Shown here in pieces: positions 6,321 to 11,681 of a stretch of DNA of 34,468 nt. The notes beneath the pieces are model-generated. The model did no database searches. It was not told the DNA's origin and worked only from the letters and a program-made list of their open reading frames with translations. Position 1 is the first letter of the stretch. Each line of letters begins with the position of its first letter. The translations under genes and the position numbers were made by a program. Origin of the DNA: a virus. The stretch lies in IMG/VR virus record IMGVR_UViG_3300042539_001795, positions 1-34,468 of that record; one strand, given 5' to 3'.

Positions 6321-6536
6321 ATGACGCGCTATGTCGTCATGGTCGAGGATCGCTGGGTTACGGCGGTTTACGGCCCTGGTAAAGGAATCGGTCTCACCGG
6401 CGCCAAGGAGGATGCATCCTCGTGGGTCACATACGAGCGGGCTGTCGCTGCGGCGCGAGTTGTTGCTGAGTGCACTAACAGTCCTGTTGCTGTGCATAGC
6501 GTTGATGAACCCACCTACCCCCGGTCATGGAAATAG
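6321..6536 (+). CDS. hypothetical protein, 71 aa
   Basis: A 71-residue protein with an alternating beta pattern (RYVVMVEDRWVTAVYGPGKG), then a helical segment (YERAVAAARVVAECTN) and a short Pro-rich tail. ATG 6321 is preferred over a TTG at 6312. It resembles the small two-strand/one-helix proteins common in phages, without a named match. It lies just downstream of the operator-core copy, so it may share regulation with the RHH gene. Its 3' end overlaps the next gene by 10 bases. Confidence 0.55.
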   Translation: MTRYVVMVEDRWVTAVYGPGKGIGLTGAKEDASSWVTYERAVAAARVVAECTNSPVAVHSVDEPTYPRSWK

Positions 6537-6850
6537 TGTCGTTCCAGGAACAGCAAGATCCCGAACTCAGGCTCGGTGAAGGTCGCTCTCGTACCAGTGC
6601 AGAAAAGGCTTGGCTGTTTGAGCTGAAGATCTGGTTGCCTGGGCAGGGGGCGATGCGGGATTTGGTGCGGGCTGAGTCGCTCCAGCAGGCGATTGAGTTT
6701 GCGCAGAATCGTTATCCGAACTGCAAGGTGGAGGTGCCGGCAACGGCAGCCAAAAAACCTAAGCTGGCTCGTGCCAAAAATGGGCCGCGTGAAGCTGCCC
6801 GGCGTCGTCTCAAACTCGTGGAGAAAAAAGGTGAGTCAACTAATCGCTGA
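6527..6850 (+). CDS. hypothetical basic protein, 107 aa
   Basis: A 107-residue protein. The central part (about residues 26-70) has a beta-strand/helix pattern, LFELKIWLPG...RDLVRAESLQQAIEFAQNRYPNCKVEV, that looks like a small alpha/beta domain. The last 35 residues form a Lys/Arg/Ala-rich tail (KKPKLARAKNGPREAARRRL) that could contact nucleic acid. No named family recognised. It overlaps both neighbours by 10 to 20 bases. Confidence 0.6.
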   Translation: MEIVSFQEQQDPELRLGEGRSRTSAEKAWLFELKIWLPGQGAMRDLVRAESLQQAIEFAQNRYPNCKVEVPATAAKKPKLARAKNGPREAARRRLKLVEKKGESTNR

Positions 6851-7001
6851 CTGGGCACGCCAGAGCTGGGGTCGAGTCATCGTGGACCAAAACCGCGCTG
6901 ACCTTCTTGACAGGCTGTACTTCTGGGACGGACGGGACAAAAAGGACCACCCGCTACATAGCACCTACACGGGGTTGTACCAGAAGTACAACATCAACTA
7001 G
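6831..7001 (+). CDS. hypothetical protein, 56 aa, GTG start
   Basis: A 56-codon gene starting with GTG at 6831, overlapping the preceding gene by 20 bases. GGAG at 6820-6823 gives a plausible ribosome site. The protein begins MSQLIADWARQSWGRVIVDQ and contains LYFWDGRDKKDHPLHSTYTGL. I recall similar small proteins from cyanophages, all uncharacterised. It is the last plus-strand gene of the early arm, and its TAG overlaps the stop of the converging minus-strand gene. Confidence 0.6.
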   Translation: MSQLIADWARQSWGRVIVDQNRADLLDRLYFWDGRDKKDHPLHSTYTGLYQKYNIN

Positions 7002-7219
7002 ACGGAATCGCGGTCCATACCAAAATGATCGGCCAGGTTGTCTGCGGCTTCGCGGATAGCCCAGGCCGATTTTGTGCGTTCCAGCTGGTGGAGAGTGTTC
7101 AGGACAAGGGCGGCTTCCAGCAGGGCGCGATAGTCCTGTTTGTTGAACAGGTTGACTAGCCACTGGTCCGTGGCTGCTTTGTGGAAGCTGGACTCGGGGC
7201 TGTGTTCGATTGGGCGCAT
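6998..7219 (-). CDS. hypothetical helical protein, 73 aa
   Basis: A 73-residue, mostly helical protein (WLVNLFNKQDYRALLEAALVLNTL, then a second helix SAWAIREAADNLADHFGMD). No metal or catalytic motif is visible. Similar small proteins occur among cyanophage accessory genes; function unknown. It starts two bases after the endolysin stop, so it is in the same transcript, as the last gene of the minus-strand block. Its stop shares the tetranucleotide CTAG with the stop of the converging early gene. Confidence 0.6.
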   Translation of the reverse strand: MRPIEHSPESSFHKAATDQWLVNLFNKQDYRALLEAALVLNTLHQLERTKSAWAIREAADNLADHFGMDRDSV

Positions 7220-7221
7220 GG

Positions 7222-8349
7222 CTAGTTTTTGCGGATTCGCATGAACCAGCCTGTGTCGTTGCCTTCGATGAGCCAGCGAGGCAGCCAGTTCTTTCTGGAA
7301 TAGGCGATGCCTGCTCCTCCTTTGTTGCTGGCGTAGCCGCCGTTTAGGAGGTCGGCCTCACCGAATGGGTCGTTATGGATGAAGTGCGTTGGGGTATAGC
7401 CCACCACTACGGTCCAGTGGCCTGTGCCGCTGGGTTTTGTTATAGGTCCTTTGTGTAACCAGCCGGTTGGAACAGGGCGACCGCTGGCGATTTCGTTTTC
7501 GAGATCTTCGACTGTGCCATCCATTTCAAAGGTGGCGGTTAGTCCCAGTGCTTTGAGGGCGGCGATTTGTGCTTTGGGGTCGGTGGTGTCGCCAAAACGT
7601 GCACGAAGACGGTTGTATTCGTAATCGCCGGAGATCTTGCCGTAGTACCGAGCCACCATGGCGCAGCTGGAGCTAAAGCACTGGCGGTAACCGGTTGCTC
7701 CATCGTCAGCGCCCAGCTGGTACTCGTATGGAACTTTTAGTAGCTTTTGATCTGGTGGAACGGCAGGTTTAGCTCCAGCGTGCTGTTCCATCAGCCGAAT
7801 CAACTTCTCCGGGTATGTAGGATCTGTTGCGTAACCTTCTTTGTGTAACCATTTAGCGGCTTCTTCGCGGGTGGCAGCGTTATTGCAACCTTTGTAATTC
7901 TTGTAATCCTTGTACCAGTGGTCGACAAGGTACATCACGCAAGACAGCAGATCGGGGAAGTCGATAAAGCTGTCGGTGATTGTGATCCACTGATTGTTGA
8001 TAAATTCTTGTGTTTTTTTGTCGCTGCCTTCTCCTTTTAGGCCGAAGAAGTTATTTCTGCCGGATACAAGTTTTCCGTAGTTGGATTCCAAAGCCCATTG
8101 GGCGGCGACGAGTTCTGGGAATTTGGCGCCAGCGACGCGGGCGGCTTCGAGGATTCCTTCCCAGCTGTTGGGAAAGCTGGTTTGCTTGCCGGCGACAGCC
8201 CAAGTCTTGAACCAGCCCTGGTCGCGGCCCAAGATGTGCGGGTTGGCCTTGTTGATGGCGCCTTCCAGTTCGGTAAGGGCCGCCATTTGGTGAGGCAGTC
8301 CTTTGTAGAACCGGAATAGGTCGATCAGTCGGATCGTGTTTTGCGCCAT
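7222..8349 (-). CDS. endolysin: GH73 glucosaminidase plus C39-like peptidase
   Basis: A 375-residue two-domain lysin. Residues about 60-180 match the GH73/FlgJ glucosaminidase family: VAAQWALESNYGK with Glu88 as the probable acid catalyst, then NNFFGLKG. This domain cuts the glycan strand of peptidoglycan. Residues about 205-375 resemble the peptidase C39_2 fold: YRQCFSSSCAMVARYY (Cys224 or Cys229), GTGHWTVVVGY (His311) and NDPFG (Asp327), giving a Cys-His-Asp set. No signal peptide is seen, so a holin is expected. The start has AGGAGG a short distance upstream on the minus strand. Attack on both glycan and peptide would suit the thick cyanobacterial wall; alternatively the C39 part could act in the virion. 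Confidence 0.85.
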   Translation of the reverse strand: MAQNTIRLIDLFRFYKGLPHQMAALTELEGAINKANPHILGRDQGWFKTWAVAGKQTSFPNSWEGILEAARVAGAKFPELVAAQWALESNYGKLVSGRNNFFGLKGEGSDKKTQEFINNQWITITDSFIDFPDLLSCVMYLVDHWYKDYKNYKGCNNAATREEAAKWLHKEGYATDPTYPEKLIRLMEQHAGAKPAVPPDQKLLKVPYEYQLGADDGATGYRQCFSSSCAMVARYYGKISGDYEYNRLRARFGDTTDPKAQIAALKALGLTATFEMDGTVEDLENEIASGRPVPTGWLHKGPITKPSGTGHWTVVVGYTPTHFIHNDPFGEADLLNGGYASNKGGAGIAYSRKNWLPRWLIEGNDTGWFMRIRKN

Positions 8350-8376
8350 TGCCGCCTCCTGCGTTGTTGTTTGGGG

Positions 8377-8397
8377 CGCCGCCGTTCTGGGGCGGCG
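8377..8397 (-). other. GC-rich hairpin between holin-like and endolysin genes
   Basis: CGCCGCC at 8377-8383 pairs perfectly with GGCGGCG at 8391-8397 around a 7-base loop. It lies in the 49-base gap between the small membrane protein gene and the lysin. Neither strand has a T run after it, so it is not a standard terminator. It could slow transcription or stabilise an mRNA end. Confidence 0.5.
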
Positions 8398-8398
8398 G

Positions 8399-8536
8399 TC
8401 AGCGCTTTGGGAAAATCACCTTCAGCGCTTTGAGTACCAGCTGGATCCAGCTGTTTTCTTTGATGGGAAGTAGGGCGATCACCTCAGAGCCGGCGGCCAC
8501 GATGATGGCGATGGTTGCTGCCGTGGTCGGATCCAT
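8399..8536 (-). CDS. holin-like small membrane protein, 45 aa
   Basis: A 45-codon gene reading MDPTTAAT, then one hydrophobic helix (residues about 8-24, IAIIVAAGSEVIALL), then a short amphipathic basic tail ending in PKR. One membrane helix, a basic C-terminus and a place directly upstream of the endolysin are typical of small phage holins or antiholins. I recall related short proteins in other cyanophages. No Shine-Dalgarno sequence is evident. The assignment as holin rests on context, not on a family match. Confidence 0.6.
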   Translation of the reverse strand: MDPTTAATIAIIVAAGSEVIALLPIKENSWIQLVLKALKVIFPKR

Positions 8537-8635
8537 GCGAAATAGGGAATCTGCAGGAAGTTTAGCTGTACTAGACAAGAGTTCCTGCGCACGTAAGAGT
8601 TTCTACCGCTACATTCCGTGTAGCCACTGCTGGGT

Positions 8636-8956
8636 ATGGACCATCGGATTGAGGATGGCGAATACTTAAACAAGAAGGAAGCAAAAGCAAGATTTAGACA
8701 ATCAATTCTTAAACAGTGGGGCAATTCGTGCGCCTATTGCGGTACGGATTTGGGACGTTCTGCCACGCTGGATCATGTGCACCCGAAAATTCGAGGCGGG
8801 CATACGCACCAGCAGAATTTGGTGGCTTGCTGCTTTGGGTGCAACATTTCGAAGTCAGCGGAAGACTGGCTGGAGTGGTACAGGGACCAGCCGTTCTGGG
8901 AGCCGCATCGGGAAGATGCGATTATTACGTGGATTACTGAGGGACTTGTTGCTTAG
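8636..8956 (+). CDS. HNH endonuclease (opposite strand to its neighbours)
   Basis: A 106-residue HNH nuclease. It has CAYC (residues about 32-35), the core LDHVHPKIRGG (about 45-55), then NLVACCFGCNISK, giving two Cys pairs for structural zinc and the His-Asn-His metal site. This is the layout of compact phage HNH proteins, including homing endonucleases and the nicking nucleases of packaging machines. It is the only plus-strand gene among the lysis genes, and its last 23 bases overlap the 3' end of the minus-strand gene at 8934. Free-standing homing endonuclease is the best guess from its isolated, reversed position. An inverted repeat with 7-bp arms (8553-8559 and 8582-8588) lies upstream. 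Confidence 0.85.
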   Translation: MDHRIEDGEYLNKKEAKARFRQSILKQWGNSCAYCGTDLGRSATLDHVHPKIRGGHTHQQNLVACCFGCNISKSAEDWLEWYRDQPFWEPHREDAIITWITEGLVA

Positions 8957-9119
8957 GGTCCCAGCCCATGCCTTCGAGGTACATCATTGCGATGTAGTGG
9001 TCTTCGGCGTAGCGGCAGATGCTGTCCTTGCAGGCGCGGTAGTACAGTTCGCCGCGCTCGTTTTCCAGCTGATCCAGGCTGAAGCCGTTGCCGTAGTCGG
9101 TGGTGTTGACGACGCTCAT
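8934..9119 (-). CDS. hypothetical protein, 61 aa
   Basis: A 61-residue acidic protein with aromatic-rich helices (GELYYRACKDSICRYAEDHYIAMMYLEG is split here over about residues 23-50). I recognise no family. The start overlaps the stop of the upstream membrane/coiled-coil gene (ATGA), indicating coupled translation. Its 3' end runs 23 bases into the HNH gene on the other strand. Its place within the lysis group suggests, but does not show, a role in lysis. Confidence 0.6.
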   Translation of the reverse strand: MSVVNTTDYGNGFSLDQLENERGELYYRACKDSICRYAEDHYIAMMYLEGMGWDPKQQVPQ

Positions 9120-9367
9120 TTTTTGCTGCCGACGGTCATTTCGATGTGACGCACGCGGGTTTCGAGATCGGTGAGCCGTTCTTTGGAGTCGTTTTTGAGT
9201 TCTTGGATGTCGGCAGCGACGGTGCTGACGGACTGGTCCAGCTTGGCGACTTGCATAAAAAGGCCAGCTAAACCGACCACAGCAGCGGTCAGCAAAGCTG
9301 GCACGATTTGGTTGAAGGGGTTTTCAGGTGGTTTGGCAGTGACTAGCGCCTCTTCGTGGTGATCCAT
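9116..9367 (-). CDS. membrane/coiled-coil protein, possible holin or spanin-like
   Basis: An 83-residue protein with a polar N-terminus and one transmembrane helix (about residues 21-40, IVPALLTAAVVGLAGLFMQV). A coiled coil follows to the end (about 41-80, LDQSVSTVAADIQELKND, then RLTDLETRVRHIEM). A single helix followed by a coiled coil is seen in XhlA-type holin partners and in inner-membrane spanins. With the endolysin 800 bases away, a lysis role is likely. Which type cannot be decided; no lipobox is present. Confidence 0.65.
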   Translation of the reverse strand: MDHHEEALVTAKPPENPFNQIVPALLTAAVVGLAGLFMQVAKLDQSVSTVAADIQELKNDSKERLTDLETRVRHIEMTVGSKK

Positions 9368-9398
9368 TGCGAGGCATACTGCCGACCTTTTTACTAAT

Positions 9399-9536
9399 TT
9401 AGCGGCCTTGGCCGACCAGTTTTTTCTTGCCGCGACGGCGTGGACGGCTGTGCTGGCCGTAACCAGCCCGAGTAGTTTTGGGGCGGCCGGCTTTGTGGTC
9501 GACGCGCCCCAGTGCTGTTTTGCTTTTGACTGCCAT
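9399..9536 (-). CDS. very basic small protein, 45 aa
   Basis: A 45-residue protein starting MAVKSKTALGRVDHKAGRPK and ending in a SRPRRRGKKK tract. I count 15 Lys/Arg and one acidic residue. The RPRRRGKKK run suggests binding to nucleic acid or packaging inside the virion. I recall near-identical short proteins in other cyanophages, which supports the frame. No Shine-Dalgarno is present. It could condense DNA, bind RNA or cement a structural protein; nothing in the sequence decides. Confidence 0.65.
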   Translation of the reverse strand: MAVKSKTALGRVDHKAGRPKTTRAGYGQHSRPRRRGKKKLVGQGR

Positions 9537-9538
9537 GG

Positions 9539-9700
9539 TTAGTAGGTACCAGCGTCAAACGACGCTTCAATCGCGGTTACTCTACCTTCAAGAGCGTCAA
9601 ACGCCGACTCTGAAATTTCGCCGCTTCTAACAGTGACGATTTTTCCATCGTCCGAAACTGTAACTGTATTTTCAACAGTAGTTACGTACACAGCTGTCAT
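9539..9700 (-). CDS. small beta-rich protein, 53 aa, C-terminal DAGTY
   Basis: A 53-residue protein with alternating beta sequence (AVYVTTVENTVTVSDDGKIV) followed by a short helix (AFDALEGRVTAIEASFDAG) and ending in FDAGTY. The ending is like that of the fibre at 14136-15809 (VDEGTY) and the small protein at 13969-14127 (IDEGEY), so it may be a fibre-associated protein. Its start overlaps the upstream stop (ATGA). A short internal repeat encodes FDA twice. Confidence 0.6.
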   Translation of the reverse strand: MTAVYVTTVENTVTVSDDGKIVTVRSGEISESAFDALEGRVTAIEASFDAGTY

Positions 9701-10035
9701 GTCGTGTACCCTTCGGAGACAAAAATAGTTCCTTCTAGATAGTACTCTTTTAGCCCTGCGGTATTTGTAAGTAGTACGTCATAGTAAGTTTCATTTGGGA
9801 ATGTAGTTGTTTGTTCGTCTGTCAACGAAATAGCAACAGTACCAGCTACACGATTTGTGTAGGCGACTGCAAAGTCTGCGTACTTGGTTGTACGTGCTTG
9901 GTTCCAGGCTTGCGCAGCTACTGTCCAGCCTGTGAGGTTAATGGCCGCGCCCAAGGCATCTTTGAACTCCAGCGTCACGTAGTAATCCGCACGACGCTGA
10001 AGACTAATGTTATAGATCCCAGGGCTTACGGCCAT
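9697..10035 (-). CDS. probable virion/tail protein with beta-sandwich domain
   Basis: A 112-residue protein with the pattern YNISLQRRADYYVTLEFKDA, then GAAINLTGWTVAAQAW, VAGTVAISLTDEQTTTF, YYDVLLTNTAG and YLEGTIFVSEG. This order of strands (...DLTGW...AQ, ...G.V.ISLT..., YDV.LT...G..) is what I associate with the small Ig-like or baseplate-upper-protein-type domains of tailed phages. Most likely a minor structural component or fibre adaptor. It is coupled by ATGA to the next small gene. Confidence 0.55.
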   Translation of the reverse strand: MAVSPGIYNISLQRRADYYVTLEFKDALGAAINLTGWTVAAQAWNQARTTKYADFAVAYTNRVAGTVAISLTDEQTTTFPNETYYDVLLTNTAGLKEYYLEGTIFVSEGYTT

Positions 10036-10065
10036 AGTGCACCTCTTGTGGGCAGTCTAGCTAAG

Positions 10066-10173
10066 TCACCAGTAGCGGTCTTGCCAGTCGTAAGTGCGGC
10101 TGTACTGCCAGATCATACCTGCAAGAATCAGGCCAATCAGCAGTAGAGCGCCAGCGACAATCAGCCAGCCCAT
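10066..10173 (-). CDS. 35-residue single-pass membrane miniprotein
   Basis: A 36-codon reading frame whose product is MGWLIVAGALLLIGLILAG followed by MIWQYSRTYDWQDRYW: one hydrophobic helix and an aromatic, charged tail. It overlaps the 3' end of the upstream gene by 13 bases. This arrangement and the near-ideal membrane helix argue that it is translated, although a frame this short could arise by chance. A third candidate for a lysis-related membrane protein. Confidence 0.5.
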   Translation of the reverse strand: MGWLIVAGALLLIGLILAGMIWQYSRTYDWQDRYW

Positions 10174-10472
10174 GGCACACCAGCCGCTTTAGACGGATGG
10201 CGCTGCTCGTTAATCTGAGCTTGCAGGGCAGCTTCGATTTCGTTGACTTTTTCTTCGCCGCCTAGGGCTTCCTGTACCCAAGCAACTACGAGGTCTTGGG
10301 TCAGATCTGCGTAGGGGATCAGGTTTTCGGGGCGTTCAAAGCCGATGGAGCCATACGCCGAGCTGGAATACGTGCCATCGTTGGCCGAAATTCCATAATG
10401 TGCAACGAACACAAAGCCGTCGTCGGTTTCGCGCTCAAGGGTGTTGATACCCCACGTAAAGGTGGTGGCCAT
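10161..10472 (-). CDS. DUF7936-like conserved phage protein, 103 aa
   Basis: A 103-residue protein beginning MATTFTWGINTLERETDDGF, with FVAHYGISANDGTYSSSAYG and a C-terminal region VAWVQEALGGEEKVNEIEAA followed by a short KAAGVPW tail. I know this pattern from many cyanophage genomes (DUF7936). Its function is unknown; the strand-rich first half and KAAGVPW tail suggest a small structural or fibre-associated protein. It ends by overlapping the 35-residue membrane miniprotein gene. Confidence 0.8.
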   Translation of the reverse strand: MATTFTWGINTLERETDDGFVFVAHYGISANDGTYSSSAYGSIGFERPENLIPYADLTQDLVVAWVQEALGGEEKVNEIEAALQAQINEQRHPSKAAGVPWAG

Positions 10473-10549
10473 GATGAAGAACCAGACTGGTACAGAGTAC
10501 TTGGGTTACAGCCCGCTGGGAAGGGTCGACTGTCCACCCTAGAGAAGGT

Positions 10550-10818
10550 GACTACTGGGCTTCAAGCTCGTCGGCGATGGCGAGGAGACGCTGGCGGGTT
10601 AGCCGTCGCTCGTGTTGTCGAAAGTGCCCAAGGTCAGGCGCAATGGGAGGCAGATCCATTTCGGTCGGCACCACCTGATCTGCAGCAGCTCGCAGGGCGG
10701 CGGCAACTCGCTTGGATCCAACCAACGGTTTTTCGCAGTAGTACGCATCCAGTACGGTTTGTGCGGCAGGTGAAAGTTCAGACATAGAAGTGGAAGCGAC
10801 TACTGGGCGTCAAGCTCG
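10550..10818. repeat. pair of 21-bp direct repeats at two gene 3' ends
   Basis: Bases 10550-10570 and 10798-10818 match at 20 of 21 positions. Both copies begin GACTACTGGGC and end TCAAGCTCG on the plus strand. Each contains the stop codon and the last codons of a minus-strand gene (10552-10785 and 10800-10967). Confidence 0.8.
10552..10785 (-). CDS. small helical protein ending ELEAQ, 77 aa
   Basis: A 77-residue protein starting MSELSPAAQTVLDAYYCEKP, then VAAALRAAADQVVP, and ending LLAIADELEAQ. I recall this two-helix layout (SPAAQ.VLDA, ALRAAADQVVP, LLAIA.ELEAQ) from many small proteins in phages of cyanobacteria and other aquatic bacteria; function unknown. Its last six codons share nearly identical DNA with the end of the neighbouring gene at 10800-10967. 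Confidence 0.7.
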   Translation of the reverse strand: MSELSPAAQTVLDAYYCEKPLVGSKRVAAALRAAADQVVPTEMDLPPIAPDLGHFRQHERRLTRQRLLAIADELEAQ

Positions 10819-10967
10819 GCAGGACGAGTCCAAATCGTGTGCAGTTCATCGCATTTACGCCTTAGTTGATCCGTTTTTAGCCAGTAATCTAGTGGCGACG
10901 TAAAAGTATCTGGGTTGATTTCTCGGATGATAATTGTTTTGTTTTGGTGAACTGGGAACTTGGCCAT
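10800..10967 (-). CDS. hypothetical protein ending ELDAQ, 55 aa
   Basis: A 55-codon gene. The protein starts MAKFPVHQNKTIIIREINPD, has TSPLDYWLKTDQLRRKCDEL, and ends AELDAQ. The body is unlike the neighbour at 10552-10785, but the last residues and their DNA are nearly the same, suggesting a shared or recombined 3' end. No Shine-Dalgarno; the leader is A-rich on the coding strand. No family recognised. Confidence 0.6.
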   Translation of the reverse strand: MAKFPVHQNKTIIIREINPDTFTSPLDYWLKTDQLRRKCDELHTIWTRPAELDAQ

Positions 10968-10987
10968 TGTTTTGTTTTTGAATGATT

Positions 10988-11356
10988 GTTAATGGTAATG
11001 GCTAGCCGTTCAGACCTAAGTGATTCCGATAGGTTCCGAGTAAATCTTGTAGATTTTGCACCTGCTCCGGCGTCCACTGCGGTAAGTCGCTAAGGTCTAA
11101 AACTTTTGACGCTGCCATGCCGGAGCTGGTTTGCATGATGTGTTTATGCAGCGCGGCCTCCAGCGTTTCGACCCTGGCACAGAGATCGCTCAGTTCTTGC
11201 AGCTCGGGTTGAGCAAGGGCGGCGCGGGCTTCAGTGGCCAAAGCATGTGTTTCGCGTCGGTCATCCATCAGGAGCTGCCGGTAATGATCCAGCTCATCAG
11301 CCATGCGGGCGCAAAGCTCTCGGAAGTCAGTCATGGGTGATTAGTGGTAATGGCTA
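10988..11356. repeat. pair of 17-bp direct repeats at gene junctions
   Basis: Bases 10988-11004 and 11340-11356 match at 15 of 17 positions and share GGTAATGGCTA. On the minus strand each copy lies just after one gene and before the start of the next (before 11334 and, at greater distance, before 10967). They may be a shared leader element or a homology point for swapping small genes. Confidence 0.65.
11002..11334 (-). CDS. hypothetical coiled-coil-like protein, 110 aa
   Basis: A 110-residue protein with a helical N-terminal half: MTDFRELCARMADELDHYRQ, ARAALAQPELQEL and SDLCARVETLEAALHKHI. The segment 'MTDFR.LCA...L' followed by 'LCAR' and 'RAALA.P' is familiar from small cyanophage proteins of unknown function. 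The C-terminal half has DLSDLPQWTPEQVQNLQDLL, another helix. Likely a small soluble oligomer; no function assigned. Confidence 0.65.
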   Translation of the reverse strand: MTDFRELCARMADELDHYRQLLMDDRRETHALATEARAALAQPELQELSDLCARVETLEAALHKHIMQTSSGMAASKVLDLSDLPQWTPEQVQNLQDLLGTYRNHLGLNG

Positions 11357-11357
11357 C

Positions 11358-11561
11358 TCAATTTGGCCAGGCTTCATCGGCTACGGACCAGAGGTGATCT
11401 ACAAACTTCTGGAGTTCCTCTCTGTTCTTGAAATCTTGCTCGTAATACGAGTCATCATCGTTCGACAAAAAGACCCTGCCGTTTTTTACCCAAGCGGTGT
11501 GTTGGCAGTGTCCACCATCTGGATCGAAATCGGGGTCGGGGTCGTAAGCTTCAAAGGTCAT
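11358..11561 (-). CDS. hypothetical acidic protein, 67 aa
   Basis: A 67-residue acidic protein with an Asp/Pro-rich start (AYDPDPDFDPDGGH), a short beta hairpin (TAWVKNGRVFLSND) and a terminal helix (REELQKFVDHLWSVADEAW). The Asp-rich start could bind metal. It is the first gene of the accessory block after the fibre genes, preceded by a 120-base gap. No family recognised. Confidence 0.55.
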   Translation of the reverse strand: MTFEAYDPDPDFDPDGGHCQHTAWVKNGRVFLSNDDDSYYEQDFKNREELQKFVDHLWSVADEAWPN

Positions 11562-11638
11562 GGTTTCTAGGGAACTGTGGCCAGGGGCAGGAGGTGCAAA
11601 CTCGCTGCCCCACCACTATACGCTTGACGCGGGCGATC

Positions 11639-11670
11639 AGACCATATTGGTGACATCAACAAAATGGTCT
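11639..11670. repeat. 7-bp inverted repeat after the S74 fibre gene
   Basis: AGACCAT at 11639-11645 is the reverse complement of ATGGTCT at 11664-11670, with an 18-base spacer. It lies in the 120-base gap (11562-11681) between the fibre gene and the accessory block. There is no T run on the minus strand, so it is not a normal terminator; an operator or weak processing hairpin is possible. A TATAGT-like -10 box on the minus strand lies near 11615-11621, without a convincing -35. Confidence 0.4.
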
Positions 11671-11681
11671 AGTGAGTAGGA

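Noticed and set aside
8377-8397. Terminator between holin-like and endolysin genes
   Set aside because: The stem is strong, but no T run follows on the minus strand, so it is listed only as a hairpin.
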